In this document: positions 1-9,502 of the stretch, piece after piece
Layout of the letters: each line of letters opens with the position of its first letter
How positions within the stretch are numbered: the stretch's first letter is position 1
Assembly (NCBI GenBank): GCA_964019425.1
Contig: OZ025819.1
Span: 885,840-949,839 of the forward strand
Direction of reading: 5' to 3'
Source: Flectonema sp. DT1601
Lineage: Eukaryota > Euglenozoa > Diplonemea > Diplonemida > Diplonemidae
Length of the DNA stretch: 64,000 nucleotides
Notes under the pieces: model-generated
Seen by the model: only the letters and a program-made list of their open reading frames with translations
Databases searched by the model: none
What the model was told of the DNA's origin: nothing
Translations under genes and position numbers: made by a program

Positions 1-2
1 GA

Positions 3-842
<840 letters not shown>

Positions 843-1017
843 AACAACGAACGAGATGCGGTTATCACAATTGACGTATTGTGTGTTTCTGTCTTCGTGA
901 TCTCGTTACGATGTTTACTGATGCACTTTTTTTGATGTTTTCTTTTGAGAATGATGCAGGGTCACGTGCTTTATGTGCTGCCTGTGATGTGGAAATTGTA
1001 TTATTTTGTTTGCTTGA

Positions 1018-1755
<738 letters not shown>

Positions 1756-2205
1756 AACAACGAACGAGATGCGGTTATCACAATTGACGTATTGTGTGTT
1801 TCTGTCTTCGTGATCTCGTTACGATGTTTACTGATGCACTTTTTTTGATGTTTTCTTTTGAGAATGATGCAGGGTCACGTGCTTTATGTGCTGCCTGTGA
1901 TGTGGAAATTGTATTATTTTGTTTGCTTGAATTTATGAGCAAGAGCAAAAATTGAAAAACTTTTTAAAACTTTACCCCCAAGAAACTAGCTTACCGAATG
2001 TTCCTCTCCTGATCTTCGAGAAGATTTCGAATGAAATTCTCATAAGTTTCAGGAGAGATGTGATTCAACTTATACCATTTATTTATTTGACTTACAATTA
2101 TCTCTGTATTCGCTATCCTACAGAGCAACTGAATTGCTTCTTTGAATTTTTGCTTGCAGCGATTTTTACCTTCTTTTTCTTTTAGTCATTTACACCTGGT
2201 AGCCA

Positions 2206-3030
2206 ATGTCGAGTAGCGATGTAGCTTGTAGTCGAGTGAATAGTGAGATTCCTGTGTTGGAGGAGGATTTAGACTGGGAAGCTATTTGTAAGATGAAAGA
2301 TGAAGAGTTGTGTTTTGTTCGAAAGCAAGTTAGTCAGTTGAGAGAAGAAAAAGTTCTTCTCTGTGAACAATTGAAATGTGCTGAAAGGGAACTAGCAGTT
2401 GAAAAATTGAAATCTAGTGATTTAAAATCATGTCTAAATATTGCGCAAGGAATTGGTATTTTGCCAGAATCTAATGTGCCATTGTTGGCAGCTCCTCAAG
2501 AAGCTCCAATGGTAAGTAATGTTGATTATGATACTGAGTTTTGTGGGAGTTCGTTGAAAGTTTCAGATAACTTGAAGATTGTAACTGCAACTCATCAATA
2601 CAACAAGGTTTGTCTAACAAAACCTGCATTTGATGCAAGAAGTGAGGACGGAACATACGTTGAATTCATTTTGAAGGAGGCGTTTTCAAAATTTGTAAGT
2701 GTTGGTCTCATCATGTGCACTTCTCTTGATGCTTTGAATGTAAACACAGATTCCTTGGGAGAAAACGCTACATCCTTTTCGTGGTCTTCTCATCCATACT
2801 GGACAGCATCATTCCTAAACAAAGGTGAATCAAAGGGACCAAAAGGTGGTGAATGGAGCATTGGTTCTTGCATTGGGATACTTGTCCAGAGTGGATGTGT
2901 TTCTTTCTATCTCGATGGTGAATTACGTCACCAACATGTTTTCAAGAACTTAGAAGGCATGTTTAGATTTGGTGTTGGGTTTGGTGGACCGCAGCAGAAT
3001 AGTAAGTTTGGCAGTATTCAAATCGCCTAA
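2206..3030 (+). CDS. Coiled-coil and SPRY domain protein
   Basis: A 274-residue protein. Residues of about 25-75 form a charged coiled coil, and residues of about 120-272 match a SPRY (B30.2-type) protein-interaction domain: a strand-rich run with the YWTASF and FYLDGELRHQHVF segments and the closing FRFGVGFGG. SPRY domains usually recruit partner proteins, often in ubiquitin ligases, but no RING or F-box is visible here, so the specific role is unknown. The gene sits directly behind the third copy of the polyubiquitin leader (2055-2169) and probably uses its own acceptor, the poly-pyrimidine run ending in AG at 2184-2185, 20 bases before the ATG. No intron is needed. Confidence 0.85.
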   Translation: MSSSDVACSRVNSEIPVLEEDLDWEAICKMKDEELCFVRKQVSQLREEKVLLCEQLKCAERELAVEKLKSSDLKSCLNIAQGIGILPESNVPLLAAPQEAPMVSNVDYDTEFCGSSLKVSDNLKIVTATHQYNKVCLTKPAFDARSEDGTYVEFILKEAFSKFVSVGLIMCTSLDALNVNTDSLGENATSFSWSSHPYWTASFLNKGESKGPKGGEWSIGSCIGILVQSGCVSFYLDGELRHQHVFKNLEGMFRFGVGFGGPQQNSKFGSIQIA

Positions 3031-3126
3031 TTTGTCGCCTAATTTGTTTTAAATAATTCAGTAATTTGTGTTTTTTGGGAGCGCTGTGCTTGCTTTAACT
3101 TTACTTCCAGGACAGGTTGAATAGTG

Positions 3127-3135
3127 AAAAAAAAA
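3127..3135 (-). terminator. Pol III terminator of tRNA-Ser
   Basis: Run of nine A on the + strand (nine T on the coding strand), one base beyond the tRNA 3' end. An oligo-T run on the coding strand is the usual stop signal for RNA polymerase III. Confidence 0.8.
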
Positions 3136-3136
3136 T

Positions 3137-3218
3137 CGCAGCCGGCAGGGTTTGAACCTGCGCATGCAAAGCACACTCGCTTAGCAGGCGAGCCCCGTAA
3201 CCACTTGGGTACGGCTGC
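3137..3218 (-). tRNA. tRNA-Ser (anticodon GCU)
   Basis: Read on the minus strand, this is a complete 82-base type II tRNA. The acceptor stem pairs GCAGCCG with CGGCTGC and is followed by a G discriminator, typical of serine. The anticodon stem-loop CTCGCCTGCTAAGCGAG carries GCT, and a long variable arm precedes the T arm (GCAGG TTCAAAC CCTGC). A run of nine T (minus strand) starts immediately after the gene, a standard RNA polymerase III terminator. There is no intron and CCA is not encoded. It is the only feature on the minus strand that I can support in this window. Confidence 0.96.
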
Positions 3219-3506
3219 TTCTGGTGGGAAAAAAATATGCATTTCTTCTGGAAAAACACGTACTTTGTAAGAAGAGTTTTTCTTTTTCCCGGGAAATTCT
3301 CAGTCGTGTCCGGATTCTCGCTCGTTTGATTAGTGGCTTCGCCTCCTCAGAACCTTCCATAATCTTTCTGAGTATCTCGACTTATAGCCAGGGTGATGAT
3401 ACGGTTTACCTTTAATATCTTTTTGAAATCTTATTACAACGTCGTTTGTTTTTTTCCTCTGGTTATTAATCTATTCCCTAAGGTCCAAAAGATGTAAACC
3501 TCAAGA

Positions 3507-4922
3507 ATGTCACTAGAAGAGTACTTGCGAAAAACCTTTCCTGCTATGTTGCATGTTCAGGAGGAGATGAAAAGTGCATGTGACCGAATGGGCTTTAGTG
3601 AAGCGGAACTGATTGGTGGCTTGAATACAGTTTACCGCACTAGACACGTTTCGTTTAAAAAGCGACTGGAGTATTTTTATGACAAGTATTGCAAACACAA
3701 GGCCCACAACGCTGAATGGCTTGCTGTCAAGTACAAAGCAGATCCTGAAACATTGATGTCTGCTCTAGTGTATCAGTACGGACCAGAGCCCCGAATTCCT
3801 CAGAGGGAGCTTCCCCTTTATGAAAAATACATTGCTCTCAGTAATAGGAATTCTTTCCATTTACTGGTGTGCTTCTTTGCTCGATGGAAAAACTATATTT
3901 TGGAAACTCGCGTGAAAGCTAAGAACAATAACAACCAGACTATCTTCGATTTATCGACTCAAGAGCCATACTTTCACAACAACGTTAGACATGAAGTACC
4001 CAATGGTTGCTATGAGCGTAGGAGCTGGGAAGACATTTCCAAGAGTCAACGAGAATTAGAAGTGTTACTGAGCTCTCTTGAATTTAACAACCAAGCCTCT
4101 GTACGTAGCTTTACCGAAGATTATAAAAGTGAAACAATGTTATTGGATCTTGAAAGGGAAACTACTGAAGAACCTAATAAAAGAGATGTTCTATTACCGG
4201 AAAGGTATATTTGGGAAGAAAATTCACAAGCGATAAGAGTAACAGCAAGGGTTTGCGATGATGATTGTGATATTGTTTCTCTTCATCAAAACCGAACTGC
4301 GCAAACTAACTCAGAGTCCCTCCCTGAAACGTGTGTTATGAGAAATCAGGCAGGTAGACAACGGAGATTAACAACACCAATCAAGACTAATCGTGTTGCT
4401 AACAAACAACTCACACGAAGTAGCGATTTAGATATGACAAGAAATGCGCTTCCCTTTAATGAAGACGGCCGCAAGTGTGATGTCATTTTGAATTCAAAAG
4501 TGACTCCGAAGAGAACTAACCCGTTCTGTCATAATAATAATAATAGCGGCCAAACAGGTATACCGTCAGGGGTATTGGAATATGTTGATCCTAATAGGAT
4601 AAATTATAGTGGTTTGTTGAAGAAGGATTCTGTTAATACGCCAATAATAAAATTAAGTAACACCGGATTGATAAACCATCACAACTATGACATGCTTTCA
4701 ATGCCGGTGATTAAGAATGCTGATGATACTGATTTGAGAGCGCCGGCTTCACCTGTTCACAATGATTCTGGTGATAAGTTAGATCGTTTTGTTACTAACC
4801 TTCTCGATAGTCTACCAGACTTCAGGCACCCTGATGATGGTTCATCTCTGTCTCTGAGTACTGATTGTGGTCTGTCTGTTGGGAGAGATGTTTACGATGT
4901 TCCGGATTTGCACTTTTCATAA
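3507..4922 (+). CDS. Unrecognised protein with a helical N-terminal domain
   Basis: 471 residues, not recognised. Residues of about 1-135 look like a compact, helix-rich, charged domain (Cys, Tyr and Trp spread through it), ending near LLVCFFARWKNYI. The rest is low in complexity: asparagine runs, Ser/Thr-rich stretches, many acidic patches and no membrane segment. It reads like a cytoplasmic or nuclear protein with one folded module and a long disordered tail. The start is the first ATG, a few bases after a pyrimidine-rich stretch ending in AG near 3481. It is followed by a spacer with a T19 run. I do not assign a function. Confidence 0.8.
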   Translation: MSLEEYLRKTFPAMLHVQEEMKSACDRMGFSEAELIGGLNTVYRTRHVSFKKRLEYFYDKYCKHKAHNAEWLAVKYKADPETLMSALVYQYGPEPRIPQRELPLYEKYIALSNRNSFHLLVCFFARWKNYILETRVKAKNNNNQTIFDLSTQEPYFHNNVRHEVPNGCYERRSWEDISKSQRELEVLLSSLEFNNQASVRSFTEDYKSETMLLDLERETTEEPNKRDVLLPERYIWEENSQAIRVTARVCDDDCDIVSLHQNRTAQTNSESLPETCVMRNQAGRQRRLTTPIKTNRVANKQLTRSSDLDMTRNALPFNEDGRKCDVILNSKVTPKRTNPFCHNNNNSGQTGIPSGVLEYVDPNRINYSGLLKKDSVNTPIIKLSNTGLINHHNYDMLSMPVIKNADDTDLRAPASPVHNDSGDKLDRFVTNLLDSLPDFRHPDDGSSLSLSTDCGLSVGRDVYDVPDLHFS

Positions 4923-5245
4923 AAAATATTTATTATTTAAATTTGATTATGAAAATTGTCGTCTTTGTGATCGTCCTTTCTTTTTTTTTTTTTTTTTCCC
5001 CCACTCCTTCTCGTTAGTATTATTCTTTGTTGGGGTTGTTATACTTGCTGTAGATGTAAACTGTTTCATGGTACTGTTGTGATTGAAAAATTTCTTTTTC
5101 TTTTTTATATCATGTTTTTTATATCAGTTTAGCAACACAGAAACGGAGGGAATGTTTGATCTTGTTGGAGAGTAACTTGTTTTAATTAATTTTTTTATTT
5201 TATTTTTTATATTATTATAATAAAAACAGTCGTGTGAATCCCTCA
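4923..5245 (+). other. Spacer with poly-T tracts
   Basis: No gene seen. It contains a run of about 19 T at 4980-4997 followed by C-rich sequence, and AT-rich sequence up to an acceptor-like AG at 5228-5229 that precedes the next ATG. Confidence 0.6.
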
Positions 5246-6112
5246 ATGGATATCACAGTAGACAATGCATTGCAGTCTGAGGTGCGAGTACTTCAAGTAG
5301 AGTTACGCGATACAAGAAGAAGAGTTGTAGAGTTACAGGATCAGCTCCAGGCTACAAAAGGTAATCCAACACTATTAGATAAAATTGACAAGAGTGTCTC
5401 AACTGGACCAGAATTTGGTATTGCCTGTCGCAACATGGCAACAAAATTTAGAGAAGCAGCGAAAGAATTAAAAATGTTTATAAAAGAACTGGGAATGGAG
5501 GCGAAAACAATGAGTTTTATCCTTCAGGGGATACTTGGAACTTTTACAGTCGACAACAGACAACAACTGTCAATTGCTGAGCGTTGGCTCCATCTCGAGA
5601 GAAAAGCTGCGGAAGTCACTCTTGAGAATAATAAGTTGAATGCTACGCTCAGAAACATGAGATCTAAAACTGTTTCTCTTGATAGTAGGATTAGAGATCA
5701 AAAAAGAATTATTTCCTCTCTTAGAAAGTCTGAATTAAATCTTCAAGAAAAAGTAAGTCAACCATCAGTAGCGTACTTCACAGATTCTTCTTTTAAAACG
5801 AATGCGACTCTCAACGAACAGGCGGAACATATTTCTTTTAGAGATTACAAGCGGTCGCGGTCGGTTACTAAATATCTTTCTCAAAACTCACCAGATCCGC
5901 TTATTGATATATCTTCTGTTCGTCCTGACCCTCCGAGTCCTGACGGAACTCTACCACCGTCACCTAAACAACGACCGATTAGTGTTCCTATACAGTCACC
6001 TAGAGTTCGGAAAAAGAAACCAATTATACATCAGCCTCGAACTCCACCTCCTTCTGGTGAGAGTTTGTTTTCTGGTTTACAGCGGGCAGCTATGAAAACT
6101 CCGTACTTATGA
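5246..6112 (+). CDS. Coiled-coil protein with a basic Pro-rich tail
   Basis: 288 residues from the ATG at 5246; the open frame reaches 5234 but only through a GTG. Residues of about 5-45 and 110-175 are coiled coils rich in Arg, Lys, Glu and Leu. The middle (about 55-110) is a helical, Met- and Lys-rich segment. The tail, from about residue 205, is Ser/Pro-rich, with SPRVRKKKP and TPPPS motifs of the kind phosphorylated by proline-directed kinases or bound by SH3/WW domains. This layout is common among cytoskeletal or flagellar proteins of protists, but I recognise no family. Confidence 0.78.
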   Translation: MDITVDNALQSEVRVLQVELRDTRRRVVELQDQLQATKGNPTLLDKIDKSVSTGPEFGIACRNMATKFREAAKELKMFIKELGMEAKTMSFILQGILGTFTVDNRQQLSIAERWLHLERKAAEVTLENNKLNATLRNMRSKTVSLDSRIRDQKRIISSLRKSELNLQEKVSQPSVAYFTDSSFKTNATLNEQAEHISFRDYKRSRSVTKYLSQNSPDPLIDISSVRPDPPSPDGTLPPSPKQRPISVPIQSPRVRKKKPIIHQPRTPPPSGESLFSGLQRAAMKTPYL

Positions 6113-6289
6113 GATTCTTTAATTATTATTACAACTGATGTTCTTATACATTCTTGTGATCGACCAGACGAATGCGGATGTGCTACGAGTAGCAATTCCC
6201 TCTTTGGAATTAAAATCATCGAATAATAACAAAACACGTGATTGGCTATCGTCTTTCAAGAATGCGATTCATTTTCTTTTTTGCAGCGC

Positions 6290-6913
6290 ATGAACATGTC
6301 GGAATTTAAGAAGATAAAGTTAGAGAATGGAGTTTGTAAACGACGAAAAATGGCGAGAGATATCAACCGAGATTGGGAAAAGGTTCTACGAGTCGATTTA
6401 CGAAAAGAAATAAAAACTGTTATTGAGGGAATACGAGACAATGCCTTACCAATATGCAAGTTTGCTATAGAACCAGACATGTCCTTAGAACACCAATGGA
6501 GAGAAAAGAGAAGAAATGTATGCGCTCTAAGTATCAGCAGCTGGGAACACGACGATGAATCAATAATGGATGATGACGACATCGAAGATGCTGTGGAACC
6601 AAATAAAGAGATTCCTGATGATGATAGCTGGGGATCATGGGGTGAATTAAGTCCTCGAGAAGTTTTCAAAAAAGAGAAAGACGTCGACATCAGTCCTCCA
6701 ACATCTCCTCCACCTCCACCCAGTAGAGTGTCTGCATCAAATAATGATAACATTTGTGATTGGCTGAAACTTCGAAACATTCCTTCACCATCCGGTACTA
6801 CTGACACTTCATCTAAGGCACAACCTCTTAAATTCCAACGCTCTAAACGAGCAGTTCTTAATCTTGATGGTGACAGTGAACAACCAGAACCAGAACCTCT
6901 TCCAAAGGAATAG
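6290..6913 (+). CDS. Paralog 1 of a three-gene family (WR-RR-SSWE motif)
   Basis: 207 residues. The pyrimidine tract ending in AG at 6285-6286 lies only three bases before this ATG, so the frame-open stretch further upstream is probably untranslated. Near residue 80 is the block SLEHQWREKRR followed by SISSWEHDDESIM, which matches HLERDWRHSKRRKY and SSWEGYSSDESI of the next gene. The rest is very acidic (runs of Asp), then Pro/Ser-rich. No enzyme fold or membrane segment is visible. It is probably a disordered regulatory protein whose short motif binds a partner; that is inference from the shared block only. Confidence 0.78.
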   Translation: MNMSEFKKIKLENGVCKRRKMARDINRDWEKVLRVDLRKEIKTVIEGIRDNALPICKFAIEPDMSLEHQWREKRRNVCALSISSWEHDDESIMDDDDIEDAVEPNKEIPDDDSWGSWGELSPREVFKKEKDVDISPPTSPPPPPSRVSASNNDNICDWLKLRNIPSPSGTTDTSSKAQPLKFQRSKRAVLNLDGDSEQPEPEPLPKE

Positions 6914-7118
6914 GCTCGTCTCTTTTTTTTTTTTTTTTTTAAAATCTGTTTTTACCATGCCGTTTCGTAATATTATGTAACACTCCGTATTAGTTATGTT
7001 TTTTTTTTTTTTTTAAAACAATTTCTCCCCTTCCTTTTTTTTTTTTAGTCAGCAGATGATGACTAAGAGACTTCGAGTAGTATCGTTTTGATTAATTACC
7101 TTTCTTTGTTAGTATACG
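6914..7118 (+). other. Spacer with three poly-T runs
   Basis: No gene. T runs of about 18, 16 and 10 bases lie between the stop of paralog 1 and the acceptor-like AG at 7111-7112, six bases before the ATG of paralog 2. Confidence 0.6.
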
Positions 7119-7547
7119 ATGACTACTATCGAGTGGTCAGATGTAACCATTAACATTAAAAAGATGTGTTTCGATGATAATAACACCACTCCAGTCTTTG
7201 ACCTTAGACAGTTATTGTGGACACGTAGCAATCATCAAATGGATGGACACTTAGAAAGGGATTGGCGTCATTCAAAGAGGAGGAAATACACTCTCACTGA
7301 AAGCTCTTGGGAAGGCTATTCGTCTGATGAAAGTATCATCAGCAGCAACTCTCTTGATGATTGTTCTGAAAACGGTTCGAATTCTGATGAAGTAGTCGTA
7401 CGAGGGATATTATTGTCTCGAAACACATCATCAGCGCACAACATAATAGTTAAAGGAATACCTTCAGCAAACACACGCTGTCTTCAGAACACACCAAAAC
7501 ATGAGATGTACGATTCACAGATGGGAACTCCGAATCAAAAAATATGA
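7119..7547 (+). CDS. Paralog 2 of the three-gene family
   Basis: 142 residues. It aligns well with the first 70 residues of the next gene. Both have an N-terminal W-S, then M-C-[FL]-D-D, then TTPVFD[LM]RQ[LM]LW, then HLER[DE]WR, KRRKY and S-x-WE. After that block the protein is Ser/Asp/Asn-rich and looks disordered. It is the shortest member. Its 3' untranslated region carries a five-copy hairpin minisatellite that starts eight bases after the stop codon. Function unknown; conservation of the block across three neighbours says that the block is the working part. Confidence 0.8.
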   Translation: MTTIEWSDVTINIKKMCFDDNNTTPVFDLRQLLWTRSNHQMDGHLERDWRHSKRRKYTLTESSWEGYSSDESIISSNSLDDCSENGSNSDEVVVRGILLSRNTSSAHNIIVKGIPSANTRCLQNTPKHEMYDSQMGTPNQKI

Positions 7548-7554
7548 GAGAAGC

Positions 7555-7740
7555 AATCTCTTGAAGGATAGAATGCGTTAGCGTTCCAACAATCTCTTGA
7601 AGGATAGAATGCGTTAGCGTTCCAACAATCTCTTGAAGGATAGAATGCGTTAGCGTTCCAACAATCTCTTGAAGGATAGAATGCGTTAGCGTTCCAACGA
7701 TCTCTTGAAGGATAGAATGCGTTAGCGTTCCAACAATCTC
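7555..7740 (+). repeat. 36-bp minisatellite of RNA hairpins, 5.2 copies
   Basis: Five nearly perfect copies of a 36-base unit start at 7555, 7591, 7627, 7663 and 7699 (the fifth begins with G instead of A), followed by six bases of a sixth. Bases 17-32 of each unit form a 6-bp stem with a four-base loop: GAATGC GTTA GCGTTC. A related hairpin, ACAGAA-7-TTCTGT, follows at 7749-7767. All three + frames contain stops, so the array is not coding on the strand of the neighbouring genes; in a transcript of paralog 2 it would be a 3' UTR row of five or six hairpins. Confidence 0.95.
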
Positions 7741-7973
7741 TCATAGTGACAGAATACTTCGTTCTGTTGATTAAAAACCATCTCTTCCTATCCTGTTATG
7801 TCTTTATATATATTATTACTGATGGGGGGGGCCCCGGGGTGAGTTTAGAAAGACACGTTATATAGAAGGGGTTTATATCTCGTCAGGCAAAAAAAAAAAA
7901 AAAAAAAAAAGTAAAGTGACAATCTCCTTTTCTTTTCCCCTTTAAAGCGTGTAAGTAGAAATACCATATTGAC
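7741..7973 (+). other. Spacer: G8C4G4 tract and poly-A run
   Basis: No gene. It contains the GC palindrome-like GGGGGGGGCCCCGGGG at 7824-7839, an A run of about 20 bases near 7890-7909, and a pyrimidine-rich acceptor-like site ending in AG at 7946-7947 before the next ATG. Confidence 0.6.
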
Positions 7974-9116
7974 ATGGCTATAAAGTGGTCACAGATACCT
8001 GTAGTTGATAAGGCAATGTGTCTCGATGATGATATCACAACTCCAGTTTTCGATATGAGACAGATGTTGTGGGGGAGTACTCGTATAGTAAATCGAATTG
8101 ATTTTCACTTAGAGAGGGAATGGAGGTGTTTGAAGAGAAGGAAATACGACTTTGAAACAAGTCCGTGGGAGAACAGCCTCACCTCTACCCCTTCTTGGTG
8201 GTGTGAAATGGAAAGCACATCAGTAGAATCGTCTTCTGAGACACCAATCGAATTGATAACTCCTCCTTACAAGCAGATTACCTCAAGTAGGAAGACTTCA
8301 CTACGGGATACTGTCGACAGTGAACGTCTGAGTACTGCTTCACGACAACAGTCAACAATTAAACTGAAACACAAGTCTAAATCACCTCAAATAAGTGAAT
8401 CAAAAATAAGAAAAGAGAATCAATCCAAACAACATAAACCCAAAACAGTACTCCAATCCAATCGACCTGCTCTGAGTTCGATGTTGCGATCAATCTTTAG
8501 CGAGAATGACGGCAGTAGCTCTTCACTTCCAACTGCAGAGCTATTCAAAAATATATTCAACAGTCCTAATGAAGGTGTAGTTGAAGAAAAGGGAACTTAC
8601 TGCTGCTTGGAGTCAGCTAATGTTGATTTGTTTACTTCACAAAAACTGATTTCTACCTCGACGATCACAACAGAAGGTCGGGAGATTACCAGTAACAGTC
8701 GTATGGTAATTGAGTGCTTGACTGGTAATAAAAGTTCCTCATCTACACCAACTGTAGAGAAATGTATTTTTGACAGCCGTTCTTGTAGTATGCGACACAG
8801 CAACAGTGAACGCGATTACTTTTCAATTTTGAAGACTGTTTTTGAACAGGCTCCGAACGATCAAAAGCAGCGATTGCTCTCCGAGGTGCGTACCTTCGCT
8901 AACCTAAATAACTTGTCAGTCACCGTCGATCTTCCTAATGCGTCTTCCAGTTGTTTGTCTACAGAGACTGTCAGTTTGTGTCAAAAGGAAACACCTGATT
9001 TTGTATGTAATCGCAATCATCGTATTGATAACAGTCTCAGTGATCAAATTAATAATGTTAGAAGTGTTTCTCGTGTTGGGACGGCTGACGTAGACAGCCT
9101 CTTCATGGAATCGTAA
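7974..9116 (+). CDS. Paralog 3 of the three-gene family
   Basis: 380 residues, the longest member. Residues of about 1-70 carry the family block: W-S near the start, MCLDDDITTPVFDMRQMLW, HLEREWR, LKRRKY and SPWE. After this the sequence is Ser/Thr/Lys-rich and probably disordered to about residue 160. It then has a region containing LSSMLRSIFSENDGSSSS and PTAELFKNIF, and near residue 280 a block DYFSILKTVFEQAPNDQK that looks helical. The close spacing and shared N-terminal block with 7119 show tandem duplication, followed by strong divergence of the tails. I recognise no domain, so no function is given. Confidence 0.82.
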   Translation: MAIKWSQIPVVDKAMCLDDDITTPVFDMRQMLWGSTRIVNRIDFHLEREWRCLKRRKYDFETSPWENSLTSTPSWWCEMESTSVESSSETPIELITPPYKQITSSRKTSLRDTVDSERLSTASRQQSTIKLKHKSKSPQISESKIRKENQSKQHKPKTVLQSNRPALSSMLRSIFSENDGSSSSLPTAELFKNIFNSPNEGVVEEKGTYCCLESANVDLFTSQKLISTSTITTEGREITSNSRMVIECLTGNKSSSSTPTVEKCIFDSRSCSMRHSNSERDYFSILKTVFEQAPNDQKQRLLSEVRTFANLNNLSVTVDLPNASSSCLSTETVSLCQKETPDFVCNRNHRIDNSLSDQINNVRSVSRVGTADVDSLFMES

Positions 9117-9502
9117 GTTATGTAAAGCGATTACTGGATATGTATATCTACCTTCTGTTGCAAGTAGTATAAGATTAAGGCTCCTGAAACTACGTATTCC
9201 ACAAGTGTATTATGGAACAGCAGAACAATTGTGTTTTTATAATATTTCTTTTTTTTTTTATATTTTAATTTAGCAGCACTTTTTTTATAATAAACTCATA
9301 TTCTACCTTCTGTTGTTCTTTCTCAACCGTCTGTCGAACCTTCTCAGTAAGATTATGGAACGGTACTGCTGCTTTGATTATATTTTTTTTTTTTCCAGAC
9401 AATTGATCAATGCGGTGACCCGAACTGAATTATTCTTTTGGGACACGTTATTTCTTTACTAACTTCTTATCATATATTTCTGTTTTAGGGAAGTCATAAA
9501 AA
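9117..9502 (+). other. Spacer upstream of the MAPKK gene
   Basis: No gene seen. It is AT-rich with several T runs and two copies of the short string CTACCTTCTGTTG about 150 bases apart (near 9151 and 9304). It ends with a pyrimidine-rich acceptor-like AG at 9487-9488. Confidence 0.5.

Noticed and set aside
6256-6807. 183-codon minus-strand open frame
   Set aside because: It lies wholly antisense to paralog 1, has no recognisable domain, and low-complexity Ser/Gly runs mirror the acidic and Pro-rich stretches of the real gene.
7535-7744. Minus-strand frame through the 36-bp repeats giving a 12-residue peptide repeat
   Set aside because: A 36-base unit is automatically open in a frame without stops; every protein gene here is on the + strand, and the hairpin structure explains the repeat better.
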